Position numbers and translations under genes: made by a program
Notes under the pieces: model-generated
Seen by the model: the letters and a program-made list of their open reading frames with translations, nothing else
Told to the model about the DNA's origin: nothing
The model's database searches: none
Part shown: piece by piece, positions 1 through 11,000 of the stretch
How the letters are laid out: every line of letters begins with the position of its first letter
Numbering within the stretch: position 1 is the stretch's first letter
Assembly (NCBI GenBank): GCA_036897485.1
Contig: JAYMTF010001122.1
Span: 1-26,119, forward strand
Direction of reading: 5' to 3'
Origin: Pelargonium nanum
Taxonomy: Eukaryota > Streptophyta > Magnoliopsida > Geraniales > Geraniaceae
Length of the DNA stretch: 26,119 nucleotides

Positions 1-29
1 TTTGAACCTTTTTCCCAAAAAAAAAAAAA

Positions 30-478
30 ATGAGTCCTTCACACATATTCCATGTCCTCTTGCTCGATCACCATAGCTCTAAGCTTCGTTTCTCAGCTGT
101 CCACAACGCAATGCAGCATCTTCCCAACGTACCAGCTAGAGTTTTTAAACAATGCACGGAAACAGGTTACGATCTCGTTGACACCGACTTCAGGCGGCGA
201 TTCACACTCTAATTTGGTATATAATGGCATGACACTAACAAGGAATGTTTCGCCGGACGACGCGGTGAATTTAGTAGTTTCGTGTATTGTGGAATGGGAA
301 GGAGGTCAAAAAACCTTTGTGGCCTTCTCTGTAAAGAGTGAGGTTTAATTTTGGGGTATTGTAGCAATACAGGACCATACCAGTGTATTTGGGAGTTTGC
401 CCCAAATGGGGTTTACTTGTTTGATTTTAGAAGTAATCAATATGTTTTCCATTGGCTGTAAAATCTGGCTTGGAATGA
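30..478 (+). pseudogene. S-protein homologue (SPH / Plant_S1), broken copy 1
   Basis: This is a degenerate copy of the intact SPH gene at 1528. SPH proteins are small secreted cysteine-containing proteins related to the poppy stigma S determinant; the function of most is unknown. Relative to the intact copy there are 3-bp and 4-bp (GATC) insertions in the signal-peptide region, so the ATG at 30 falls out of frame. A second ATG at 52 lies in the correct frame and would still give a hydrophobic leader. The S1-like body then reads well (FPTYQ, SLTPTSGG, VEWEGG) until a TAA at 346-348. The missing C-terminal piece (TGPYQCIWEF, NGVYLFDF) survives in another frame from 369 and stops at 459-461. A product from ATG 52 would be 98 aa and would lack the last two conserved cysteines. 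AATAAA lies at 533. The left window edge hides the promoter. A relic is the best reading. Confidence 0.8.
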
Positions 479-604
479 CTCTAGCTAATTGGTGATGAAT
501 TGGGTATTGTTTTTTTTACTGATTGTGGTATGAATAAATTAGATTAATCATTATATTGGTTGTTTCTATTCTGTTTGGTACATTTCAGTTACTTCTTCTG
601 TTTA

Positions 605-770
605 TTGACTTGCAATTTCCTCACCATTGAACCTGAACGTCTGTGATTTAGATGGGTCTTTAAACCCGATCGTGTAAACCATGAACCGGGTCGTGTGGAT
701 CACGAGTCAGTTATGTTGTCCATGTTTTAACTTGGATCGAGACGGGCCAAAATCGGACGAATTTGAGTAA
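605..770. mobile_element. 166-bp insertion with 10-bp target site duplication
   Basis: The decamer CTTCTGTTTA occurs at 595-604 and again at 771-780. If one decamer and the 166 bases between are removed, the flank aligns without gaps to the 3' flank of SPH copy 2 (GTTTAACGGTTGTTTGAAAG against CTCTAGCAGTTCTTTGAGAG near 2116). The empty site is therefore visible in the same window. The ends (TTGACTTGC and TTTGAGTAA) form only a weak inverted repeat, and there is no poly-A tail. A 9-10-bp duplication would suit a small non-autonomous Mutator-like element, but the class is uncertain. No coding capacity is seen. Confidence 0.65.
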
Positions 771-898
771 CTTCTGTTTAACGGTTGTTTGAAAGAAATT
801 TATTTGTTTTTGGACATAAAATGGATAATGTTCTCACCTAGTCTGCATGTGTTTTTAGATATCGTTGTGCGTTCTGCTATTCAGATTACCTAAACCAT

Positions 899-1073
899 GT
901 TGCAAATACTATGTTTTTGTGACAAATTTTTATGTCACAGATATGTATCAATCTGGTGGTTAAGAGCATTTGTGTCAAGATAGATATATACATATTTGCA
1001 ACCAAGTAGATGTCACAAAAATATTTAATTTGTAGAAAATGATATGTTCATTAATGATACATGACATAAAAAT
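899..1073. repeat. Short inverted motifs, possible transposon remnant
   Basis: TTTTTGTGACA at 914-924 has an exact inverted copy at 1011-1021. ATTTTTATGTCA at 926-937 has one at 1062-1073. GTTGCAAATA at 899-908 has one at 993-1002. The order of the arms is not that of a simple hairpin. Repeated GTGACA/TGTCAC words are common in the subterminal regions of plant CACTA-type elements, so this may be a worn element. Confidence 0.3.
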
Positions 1074-1463
1074 TGTTTCATCGATAATTTATTTAAATCA
1101 CAATACATTGCATTGCTTGTACAATATGACTTATAAATCAAACGCTACGCGCTAATGATAGTGTCATATATATCAGAGTTATTATTTGTTTAAACTTAAT
1201 TTTAAACTAGTCTATTCCAAGGCTAGAAACTTGACTGCCATACAATACATGATGTGAATGATGACATTAAACTGAAGTTGAATTTTCAATGTTTGATACT
1301 TTATGTAAGTCAAACATGGAAAATAAAAAGATACCTTTGAATAAGTGTTTGAAAATAATATTAAAATTAACGTATTTTTGATAGGTTTTCAAGAATAGTA
1401 GAATAATATCGTTTTGTGTGTCTACTTATCTAATTTTACCTAAAACATTAACTCCATATTTCT

Positions 1464-1472
1464 CTATAAATA
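1464..1472 (+). promoter_or_regulatory. TATA box of SPH copy 2
   Basis: CTATAAATA lies 56-64 bp before the ATG at 1528. A transcript start about 30 bp downstream would leave a leader of roughly 25-35 nt rich in A and C, as is usual for small plant genes. This is inferred from consensus and position only. Confidence 0.55.
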
Positions 1473-1527
1473 CCGACCATTGTCATATTCATTAACCACA
1501 CAAAAGCAAAAACAAAGCTAAGAAGAA

Positions 1528-1980
1528 ATGAGTCCTTCACACATCCATGTCCTCTTGCTCACCATAGCTCTAAGCTTCATTTCTCAGCTGTCCATAACAC
1601 AATGCAGCCTCTACCCAACGTACCAGCTAGGGATCATAAACAACGCACCGAGACCTGTTTTGGTGTCGCTGACACCGACTTCAGGCGGCCCGTCGGACGC
1701 CAATATGGTTAACAATGGCATGACACTGAGGAGGAAAGTTTCGCCGGACGACTCGGGTCTTTTTGCAATTTCGTGTTTTGTGGAATGGGAAGGAGGTAAA
1801 AAAAACTTCAATGCTTTCGCTATTTATAATACTGAGTTTTTGCAGCATTGTAGCACAGGACCATACCAGTGTATTTGGAAGCTTCAAGCAGATGGGATTT
1901 ACTTGTTTGATTTTAGAATTAATCAATTCGCTTTCCAGTTTGGTTATGATCCAATGGCTGCAAAATCTGGCTTGGAATGA
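1528..1980 (+). CDS. S-protein homologue (Plant_S1 / SPH), secreted
   Basis: This is an intronless 150-aa protein of the plant self-incompatibility protein S1 family. Residues 1-25 form a signal peptide (hydrophobic VLLLTIALSF core, likely cut near TQC/S), so the product should be secreted. The S1-like domain follows: a first strand near YQLGIINN, the EWEGG block near 86-90, then cysteines 83, 108 and 115 and the closing NGIY-type motif (here DGIYLFDF). Length and layout fit the family. A TATA box lies upstream and AATAAA signals follow. It is the only one of three SPH copies here with an undamaged frame from an ATG through all the conserved parts. In poppy one member signals pollen rejection, but most homologues in other plants have no known role, so no function is assigned. 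Calling it an expressed gene is inference from the intact frame and regulatory sites. Confidence 0.88.
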   Translation: MSPSHIHVLLLTIALSFISQLSITQCSLYPTYQLGIINNAPRPVLVSLTPTSGGPSDANMVNNGMTLRRKVSPDDSGLFAISCFVEWEGGKKNFNAFAIYNTEFLQHCSTGPYQCIWKLQADGIYLFDFRINQFAFQFGYDPMAAKSGLE

Positions 1981-2038
1981 CTTAATTAGTTTTTTGAGGT
2001 GATGAAACGTGTATTGTTTATTTACTGATTACGGTATG

Positions 2039-2057
2039 AATAAATTATATCAATAAA
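2039..2057 (+). terminator. Poly(A) signals of SPH copy 2
   Basis: AATAAA occurs at 2039-2044 and at 2052-2057, about 60-75 bp past the stop codon. SPH copy 1 keeps one at the equivalent place (533-538). Confidence 0.5.
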
Positions 2058-2248
2058 AACTGGTTGTTTTTTTTCTCTTTTATACAGTTCAATTGCTTCT
2101 TCTCTCTAGCAGTTCTTTGAGAGAAATTTATTGGTTTTAAACATATTATGCAGAATGTTCCTGCGTAGTTTACTTCACATGTGTTTCTTAATATGTACAA
2201 TTTTGTTCTAAGGGCAAGATTGCAATATATTTGGAGTTAAATGGTACC

Positions 2249-2350
2249 AGACCCTCTTGACTTTTATGGATTTTGGAGTTAGCCATTATTTAGTGTTTTC
2301 ATTTGTTTTTAATTCCTGTACTTTTCAATTTTTTTAATTTGTTCCAACTT
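2249..2350. repeat. Degenerate direct repeat, left member
   Basis: The segment begins AGACCCTCTTGACTTTTATG and ends GTTCCAACTT. It aligns over its length with 3152-3250 in the same orientation. The wording (gaccc-cttgaactt, then ttagtcc-like pyrimidine stretches) is typical of terminal or subterminal parts of plant DNA transposons. The family is not identified. Confidence 0.45.
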
Positions 2351-2789
2351 ATATACTGCAGCAGGTTGCTTACCTCCACGTATTGAACTGTTGTGTATCT
2401 AAAGTATAATTCACGTACTTTCCGTTTTATAAGTTGCTCTAACTCATCATCGCGAAGTTATCCACCATTTTCACTCTCACTTTGCCTTCATTTTTCGCCA
2501 GAGCTTTCTGGGTTTCTCTATCCTTACTTCGTCCAAGACTCCGACGACTAATAGATAAACATGAAATAGCTTGTCGGGTTCTATCAACAAAAACCAATAT
2601 GATTTAAAAGACAACAAATTTAAATCAGCCCAAAAAAATTGAATGATTGAAACCGTTCATTATATCAAAGCAAATCAAACAAACACCAAAATCGGATCTA
2701 ACCAGCAACTCAGAATTGGATGAACGAAATAAAATTCAATCAGCAACTACTTTTCCAGTTATCAACCAACACACTGTGTGTTGGCAATC

Positions 2790-2944
2790 CCGGCCGGGCC
2801 AACACTTTAGGAGGATTCACATCCCGGGTCAACCGGGCCACAACCGGGTCAAATCGGTCCAGGTGCCTGGTTTTCGGTCTGGTTTGAGTGCCGAGCGTCT
2901 TAATTCGGTCCGGATCGATCCAGTCCGGGCCAAATGAACAGCCC
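2790..2944. repeat. GC-rich CCGGGTC-type repeat, possible hAT-like end
   Basis: Dense CCGGG, GGTCC and CGGTC words in an otherwise AT-rich stretch end in ATGAACAGCCCTAAA. AACAGCCCTA resembles the inverted terminus of plant hAT-like elements (TAGGGCTGTT). No partner terminus was found in the window, so this could be one end of a broken element. Confidence 0.3.
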
Positions 2945-3151
2945 TAAACACACAGTTTAACCTTATATTGAATAAAAAGAGAGCATCGATCTTATAAAAA
3001 TCATCTAATGTGGATTAAACTAGAAAAGAAACATATACCTTATCAAGTACAGCACACAAAGACAAAATTAAAGTTGGATATTCATATTAAAATATGTATT
3101 GAGAATACCCATTTTCTTAATACATATTTAAATATAGGGTAAAATATTTGT

Positions 3152-3250
3152 AGACCCCTTGAACTTGTTTTCATTTTGAGAGTTGACCCCTATTTAGAGT
3201 TTTGCCTCTTTCCGAACCTGAACTTACATATTTTATTTTTTAGTCCAACT
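3152..3250. repeat. Degenerate direct repeat, right member
   Basis: The segment begins AGACCCCTTGAACTTG and ends TAGTCCAACT, and is the partner of the repeat at 2249-2350. The two are about 800 bp apart in direct orientation, with the GC-rich segment between them. Confidence 0.45.
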
Positions 3251-3957
3251 GACCTGCTACGACAGGTTTCCAATGACAGCTCAGCCGGAACCGCCCCGTC
3301 ACCACCGCCATGTCCCTCTTGAAATTTCGAGGAGATATTGCGACTGTCCTTCGCAAATTGCATTTTGCGTGAAATTTTCTCTCACAAAATTCCTCATAAA
3401 ATGTTGAGTTTCTTGTGCTGTATAAAAGTGTCAACATTTCTATAAGAACAACCAATATTTGTATATACTTGTCAATTTCACTTTTCCATATTCTAAAGTT
3501 TACTTTTATATGTAAAATGTCAAATGTTCTTACATCAAAGAGGGTAAATTTGGAACATTACTTTATCTCTTTTTACATGTTTGACAAGAAAAAAAAAGTG
3601 CTCCTTGATAAACATCAATTATTACATAAGCAATTTTAAAAACATCAGTTTTTATCTCATGTCATTGGCTTATATGACAACATAATTGTTTTTATTAAGT
3701 TTTAAGTTTTAACTCGTCTCAACCGCACAAACTCTTCAACTTCAATAGTGGTGCTGGTGCCAAATGGCCAAAATCTATATTTATGAAAACCAAATTATGT
3801 CCAATTAAAGCAATTCCCTCTCTAAAACGACCCATTAGCTTCCCAAGTTCTGCTCTCTCATGCCACATTCCTACTAGTTTTTTTTTTATGCATCAACAAG
3901 ATCACACTCTTGTTGCAAATCATTCTTCAAAATTGTTTATGTTCTTTGTAGCAATAG

Positions 3958-4038
3958 GTTTGTGCTGATAAAGCTGGGTTTGCAAGAAGTTTATTTGAAA
4001 GGTTGAGCTCATTTCATGATGAAGAAAGACACAAATAA
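3958..4038 (+). pseudogene. Relic of the missing AAA_11 helicase half
   Basis: After a possible splice acceptor (AG at 3956-3957), frame 1 reads VCADKAGFARSLFERLSSF and then meets a TAA at 4036-4038. This matches the start of the exon that, in full-length plant SEN1-like helicases, lies just before the QYRMHP motif. The QYRMHP stretch itself is gone, and the downstream part (NQILNATNV) resumes in another frame, so this piece cannot be joined to copy A by simple reading. It is a remnant showing that the ancestor of copy A had the complete SEN1-type helicase. The recognition rests on recalled family resemblance. Confidence 0.55.
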
Positions 4039-5082
4039 CCAGATTTTAAATGCAACAAATGTTAAGAGTGAAATATATGGAAATCAGTATCTGCTTCCTG
4101 GTCCGATGTTTGGTCCATTTTCCTTCATAAACATTTCTATGGGAGGAGAAGAACTGGATAGTGATCATCAATGCAGTGATCTAACAAATAGAGTGGAAGT
4201 TGCTGTGGCTATGAAAATAGTCAGTAATCTTTATAAAGGTATGTTATGTCAGGTACTTGTGATTATTATTTTATTATCTTGTTGCATGTAGTTTATATAT
4301 ACTTTTTATTTGAGAAAAAAGAATCTCAACCATAGAGTTGTGCACTTGGATTTTCCTTTTAGTTAACTTGGATTGTTACTCTCTAGAAATGAATATTACA
4401 GTATGCAACTAAAAGCCTAATCCAATTGTTTGATTGGTAATAAGATTTCTAAATGTGTTGGTTTCTTCGCAACTAATTGCTATCTGATAAATGTTCTATA
4501 TGTAACAGCAACAGCATGGAATGGCTCGAAACAGAAACTTAGAGTTGGTCTAGTATCTCCTTGCAATGCTCAGGTTGATACATTTATAGAAAAACTAGGA
4601 AAGAAGTATGACAATGTGAATGGATTCTCAGTGAAGGCGTGGTCTATTGACGGATACCGAGAAGGCAAAGTAGATGTTGTAATATTATCTGCTGTGAGAT
4701 TTGATATTGATGATAGATCTATTGAGTTCATCTCAAAACATCAGAAAACTAATTCTGGTTTAACAACGGCTAGGTATGAACTTTGAGTCTACGCACTAAC
4801 TTGCTTTCCTGAAGGATTATGTTAAACATAGTGAATGCTGACTAGTTTTTCGGCTCCACGAACAGACACAGCCTCTGGATTCTCGGAAATGGAAAAACCC
4901 TATGTGATAGTGGTTTGGCGTGGAAATCTTTAATTCAAAGTGCAAAGGAACGAAACTGTTTTTTTGATGCTAAAGAAGACGAGGATTTGGCCAAATTACT
5001 TGTAGAGGTCGAGAGACAGATGAATGAACTTGAAGATTCACTGAATGCTGATAGTATATTCTTCAAGAATGCCAAGTGGAAG
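4016..5082 (+). other. Copy A exons 1-3: AAA_12 (SEN1/UPF1 RecA2) half-domain
   Basis: LPGPMFGPFSFINI opens the block in exon 1. Exon 2 gives KLRVGLVSPCNAQV and VDVVILSAVRF, which correspond to the C-terminal RecA lobe of UPF1/SEN1-like helicases. Exon 3 gives HSLWILGNG and RNCFFDAKEDEDLAKLL. Motif VI, normally TNVALTRAR, reads TNSGLTTAR, so one of its two arginines is lost. The Walker A/B lobe that should precede this is absent. The lobe alone should not hydrolyse ATP; it may be structural or decaying. Confidence 0.7.
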
Positions 5083-8000
5083 GTATATGTGTGTGTATGT
5101 ATATAATGTTCTCGTTGTGGAGAGTGCGTTGCTATGAATCTATAATTGTAACATTTGAAGTGTTTAAAATTTCGTGTCTTTTATAGTATAGTTTTTACTA
5201 GGTATCTTATATATTTTCCTTCTTCCATTCAGGTCATCTTCAGTGACGATTTCAGGAAATCGTTTAGCAATTTGAGGTCTTCTATGACCAAGAAGTTAGT
5301 AATATATATATTACTGAGGCTTTCTTCTGGGTGGCGTCCTAGGAAAAGGAATGTAGAGTTAACTTGTAGCTCTTCCCAGATCTTGAAGCAGTTCAAGGTT
5401 GAAGATCTTTATGTTATTTGCTCGGTTGATATACCGAGAGAGTCGGTTTACATTCAAGTCTTGAAGGTTTGGGATATACTGCCTTTGGAGGATGTACCGG
5501 AATTGGTTAAACGTCTTGATGAAGTTTTGACAATGTACAATGATGACTATCTGAATCGTTGCAAGATTAAGTGTCGCAACGGGTATGACCAATATCGATC
5601 ACTAATGTTATGAAATTTCCCCTGCATTGCTTACTGCTTAGCCCAATGCAAATATATTCACTTCGTTTTCTGTTTTCTAATCTGTTTTCCGTGTTGACTG
5701 GATTCTAGGGATTTAGAAATTCCAATGAGTTGGAACATTTCATCGGATATCCTCTGTTTTAAGAATCAGAACGGGAACAATTCAAATGTTGATGCTCAGG
5801 ATGGAAGAAGCTATCTCGAGAATGCAAGGGTGAATGAGAGTTTGTTGCTAATGAAATTCTACTCCTTGTCATCTGGCACTGCAAGCCATTTGCTCTCGTG
5901 TTGTGACGGCCAAGAAATGGGTTTTCCATTTGAACTTACAGACGAGGAACTGGAGATTACTAATTTTAGTGAAAGCTCCTTCATACTCGGGCGGTCAGGT
6001 ACTGGAAAAACAACTGTGTTGATTATGAAGATATTTCAGAGAGAACAACTCTATCATTTAGCTTCCAAAGGATTTCATGAAGTGGACAACAGTACCTCTA
6101 TTGATGTTATTAGCTCGAGAAATGGGGACAAGGATAGTGATGACACCAAGGGAGCCTTCTTACGCCAACTCTTTGTTACAGTTAGTCCTAAGCTGTGTTA
6201 TGCTGTCAAAGAAAATATTTCTCGAATGCAAAGGTATAAATATTGGTATAAATTTGAGAAGCTTTCTTGTAAGTTGTAACTCATGAGTAGTATATCGATT
6301 GGTTACAAAAATGTGTAGATGAGCATTGAAAATTGATATAGACAAGCATTTGTGATCACTAGTTCACTATGTGCACTTAGGTGCAAATAAATTTGTGCAC
6401 CTAGACGTTCTATTGTAATTAGTATTTGCTCAATTTAAAGTGCTGTTATTGTTAGTTTCTAATCATATTTCACAAATGTACAGGTTCACATGTGGTAGGA
6501 ATTCTACAGCAGAAGGCAGTTCTGTTGATATGGATGATATTGATGAGGCGACTCAGTTTAAAGATATCCCAGATTCTTTTGTGAATCTTCCGCCAACATC
6601 ATATCCTCTCGTCATAACATTTCATAAATTTGTGATGATGCTTGATGCAACTTTAGGAAGATCATACTTTGATAGGTTCCCTGAGGTAAGGCAGCTATCT
6701 CAGGGTGAAGATAGAGGTTCGAGGTCCGTGGCCTTCCAGACTTTTATCAGAGTTAAGGAGGTCAACTACGAGAGGTTTCGTTCATCTTACTGGCCTCATT
6801 TCAACAAGCAGCTAGTCAAGAATTTTGATTCTTCAGTTGTTTTCACTGAGATAATTTCTCATATAAAAGGTGTAGGTAAAAGAAGGGCTTTTGACCGTAA
6901 ACTCAGCTTCAGGGAGTATATGTTTATGTCCAAGGGACAGGTGCATTCTCTAAGTAGGACGGAAAGAGAGAGAATTTATGAAATTTTTCTTCAGTACGAA
7001 AAGAAAAAGATGGATCGACATGAATTTGATTTGGCAGATTTGGTAATTGATCTGCATCGTCGATTTCAAGATGATAAATATAATGGTGACAAGATGGATT
7101 TTGTATATGTTGACGAGGTCCAGGATCTTACCATGAGACAAGTTTCGCTCTTCAAATACATCTGCACAAATTTTGAGAGTGGATTTGTATTTTCTGGTGA
7201 TACAGCACAAACCATTGCAAGAGGGGTCGACTTTAGATTTCAGGATATTCGATCCCTTTTCTATAAATATTTTATGCTGAAATCAGGAAGTCACTCTACA
7301 AATGTGAAAAGAGAGAAAGGACAGATTGCAGATATTTTTCAGTTGAGCCAAAATTTCAGAACTCATTGTGGTGTCCTGAAGTTATCACAGAGTATACTTG
7401 AGCTTCTGTACTATTTTTTTCCTTCGTCTATTGATGTATTAAGCCCCGAGAAAAGTCTCGTATACGGGGAAGCTCCAGTTTTGCTCAAATCTACTAACAA
7501 TGTGAACATACTAGAATCTATATTCCAAAATGTGGCAAGTACAGACAAAAGTATGGTTGGTTTTGGAGCTGAGCAAGTCATACTGGTAAGAGACGAACGT
7601 GTAAAGGCCAAAATTTTGGACTATGTAGGGAATCAAGCTCTTGTTCTGACTATTTTAGAGTGCAAGGGCCTTGAGTTTCAGGTGAAATTTATACTCTCGC
7701 AATATTCAATTGACTGCTTTACCATCCTATGATATGAAGAGCCAGAATTTTCTTATAGATCATATTGCAGAATTCGTGTATATTTTGTGTATACATTGAC
7801 TTGTTATTTATATCTTATTGCAGGATGTATTGTTATACAACTTTTTCAGCTCATCACCTTTGGAAAATCAATGGAGAGTGGTATATGACTACATGGAGAA
7901 GCAGAATGTACTCGACTCTACTCCGATGTCATCTCCAAGATTCAACAGTGGAAACGACGGTGTATTGTGCTCTGAGCTGAAACAATTATATGTGGCCATA

Positions 8001-11000
8001 ACCCGTACTAGGCAAAGGCTGTGGATTCTAGAGAATGTAGAAGAGCTTACAACGCCGATGTTTGAATATTGGAATAAATTGTGCCTTGTCCAAGTTAGGC
8101 CAGTAGATCATTCATTTGTACAGGAAATACAAGTTCCAAGTAGCAAAAAGGACTGGAAGTCTCGGGGAGTTAAGGTCTGTTGATAGTCAATTAGTCATCA
8201 TCGTAGTAAATTGAAAGTCATTTTGTTTTCGGGACATTTCTCGTAGACCATTTGTCAGCTGCTAAAAAGTCACTCCAATACTCATTTATACATTCCTTGC
8301 TAAAAAGTCAATTATAATGTGGCTATCTTTGTTGATTCTGCTTTCAATTTATTTAACTATGTTTTGTTCCCTTTCAGCTCTTTCATCAGCACAACTATGA
8401 GATGGCACAAATGTGCTTCAAAAAAGCAGGAGATGCACATTTGGAGAAGTGGGCTAAAGCTTCTGGTTTTCGAGCAAAGGCAAACCATATGGCTGATTCA
8501 AATCCGGTTATGGCTCCCCCCTTTTTTTATACAGCAGGAGAACTTTTTTGTTTTTCTTAAGACGGCTGCAGAATTGTTTGATTCTATTGGCAAAACTGAG
8601 TTGGCTGCTGAATGTTTCTTTGAGTTAAATGAGTATGAAACTGCAGGTATGTGTCTCATCCTTAATTATTATTTATATTTGTGCTATTATATAAGTTTGG
8701 GCACTTATTTTTTCCCCTCTAATTTTCAATGATTGTCTAGACATTTTCATTTTCATACATTCTTCAATGTTCGTTTCAACGTTTTCACAGTTAGTCTCAC
8801 ATAACTTTTTGAAAGTTCGTGCACTTAACTGGGTCTTCTCTGATATGATATTTTTTTAAAGAACAATGTCACAAGTACATATAAAAAAGCATCTAAACTT
8901 TATAAAGAGGGTAAGCACTGAAATATCACCTTGTGAACCACCATTAAAATTTAATTTGATGTTCTTTTTTGTTTTATTTTGTTAATTTACAATCCACATT
9001 TCAGGTAAAATCTACCTGGAAAAGTTTGGAGAATCGAGGCTCAAAGAAGCCGGAGAATGTTTTGTTCTTGCAAAATGTTATGAGTCTGCAGCTCATGCAT
9101 ATGCTAAAGGACACTTATTCTCGAAGTGCTTGTCTGCCTGTTTTGATGGGAAACTATTTGACTTGGGCATGCAGTACATCGAGTACTGGAAACAACATTC
9201 GGCTTCTGATTATCTTGGGAAAAGAAGAGATGAAATTGAAAATAGTGCACAACATTTCTTGGAGAGCACCGCGCATTATCATCATAAGATAGGAGATTAT
9301 GAAACAATGATGAAATTTGTTAATGACTTTCATTCCAAGACATCAATTCGCTCTTTCATGATGAATTTGGGTCACTTGGACAAACTTTTGTTGTTGGAGC
9401 AAGAGTGGGGATGTTTTGCAGAAGCTGCATATGTAGCAAAGCTGAAAGGAGATGTGTTTCTTGAGGTTGATCTGCTGGAGATGGCTGGGAAATTCCAAGA
9501 TGCGTCCATGCTCATTCTTAACTACGTCTTATGCAACTCTCTGTGGGAGCACGGAAGTGAAGGCTGGCCCGTAAAGCATTTTCTTGGGAAGAATGATCTT
9601 TTAACGAAGTGCAAATGTCTTGCCAATAATGCCTCAAGCAACTTCTCTCAGCTTGTGAATACAGAGGCAAGAATTTTATCAGACGAATGGAATAGCTTGT
9701 TCGAGATGGAAAAATGTATGAGAAACTCTCGGAGACATCGAAGTGTCAAAGGTAAGATATTATGTGCTCGCAAAATTCTGGATGCGCATTTTGAATGCAG
9801 TACCTCACACTACAAATGGGAAAATCATGTAGTCATCAATAAGGTAGGAAACGCGTCCCAAAGACTGTCCAAGAATCAGATAAGCGTTGAAACACTGAAC
9901 CACTTTTGGGATTTGTGGAAATGGGAAATAGAAAAAGTGTTGAAGAATCTTACAGATCTTGATGACCAACAAGATGTTTATGCAGAATTCTGTCTTAATT
10001 TCTTCGGTTTGAGGAAAGAGTACATGAATGAGAAACAAAGGTTGATATTGATGAACCCCGATGCACATTGGTCCGGAGTAATTGGTAAACGGTTTTTCAA
10101 GAGAAAAGGGAATTTGGTTACAATTGATGAGAATTGCTTTGTTCGCGCTGCTTGCATCTATTGGTCTTCGGAGATGATCTCAGTTGGAATGAAAGTGATT
10201 GAAAAAATGGAAGCCCTTTACACATTTTCGTGCACGAGTTCTTTTTCTAACTTTCTCCAAAGCAAGACTTTTGCTCATATTTTGGGGGCTAAAAAATATC
10301 TCACTAGCTCCAATTTTCTCAACCATAGCTGTGATGGTATCAATGAAGATTTAATCAATAGGTTCTTCGATAATTTATTTTTATTTGACTGGGGGAAATC
10401 AATGGCAAAAAGTATGATTTTGTTCCGGGAGACCAAGCTGTGTGAGGATGCTCTTGAAGAAGTTATTTGTACAAATATCGAGACAAGCACTGATCAACTA
10501 ACATATGGGAAAATTGGAAGAGTGGTGACTATATTGCTTGGATCTCCCAAATTGACTGTTAATTTGTATCCAAAGATTGCAGCAAGTTTTAAGAGGTTTC
10601 CGCGGTGGCATGCTTGGATTCAGGCTTTTAGAGCAAGCAAAGGATGGATAGATCACAAACGCCCTGCACCGAGCAGTACTTCAACAGATATTTCAATAGA
10701 AGTGGCTCTAAAGCTCCAAGAAGCACTTCAAGATTCTTTCCATGCCAGGACTAAACTCATGTCACCAACTTGTTTCTTGTATCTAGTTGAGCGGCTCCTC
10801 GTTATGATATGTTACCTCAACGGTTACATTTTGACTACAAGAACTCCTCTTGTGGAATGGCTTATAACCCAGAAATGGAATCCAAGACGAACTTTCAGTC
10901 CAGTAGAGGATGAGGCGCCGCAATCTTTCCAAGGTGCTATGGATTTTCTGGCAGTTGCAGTTCAGCAAGTCCTTTACCACGAGCACGATACCAAACAATG

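Larger units (their letters stand above)
479..1463. other. Intergenic region between SPH copies 1 and 2
   Basis: No gene is seen. The first part is the 3' flank of SPH copy 1 and matches the 3' flank of copy 2 (around 2000-2190) base for base in places, which shows a tandem duplication larger than the coding region. It is interrupted by the insertion at 605-770. The rest is AT-rich and contains short inverted TGTGACA/TGTCACA motifs (899-1073) that resemble worn DNA-transposon ends. Confidence 0.6.
2058..3957. other. Gene-free region with transposon debris
   Basis: I see no gene here. The first 150 bp match the 3' flank of SPH copy 1. The stretch contains two related direct repeats (2249-2350 and 3152-3250) and a GC-rich segment (about 2790-2944) of CCGGGTC and GGTCC words. 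The last 250 bp (from about 3700) match the 5' flank of copy B. Shared words include GCACAAACT-TTCAACTTCA, GTGCCAAATGG and CTTCCCA-GTTC, so this part is probably the promoter and 5' leader of copy A. A TATA-like CTATATTTAT lies at 3775-3784. Confidence 0.6.

Noticed and set aside
14-30. Poly-A run directly before SPH copy 1 as evidence for a retroposed gene
   Set aside because: A poly-A run on the coding strand at the 5' side is not what retroposition of this gene would leave, and only 29 bp of flank are visible.
2647-2937. 96-aa ORF in the GC-rich repeat
   Set aside because: The composition follows the CCGGGTC-type repeat, it has no proper initiation context, and no known protein is recognised.
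4430-4514. Extension of copy A exon 2 upstream of 4515 as an independent start
   Set aside because: The open frame starts with TTG inside the intron. The AG|CATGG acceptor and the phase match to copy B support a splice site at 4515.
9805-10068. Minus-strand ORFs inside copy A exon 9 and similar antisense ORFs across both helicase genes
   Set aside because: They lie opposite exons whose frame is supported by the paralogue, have no family resemblance and no start or splice context of their own.
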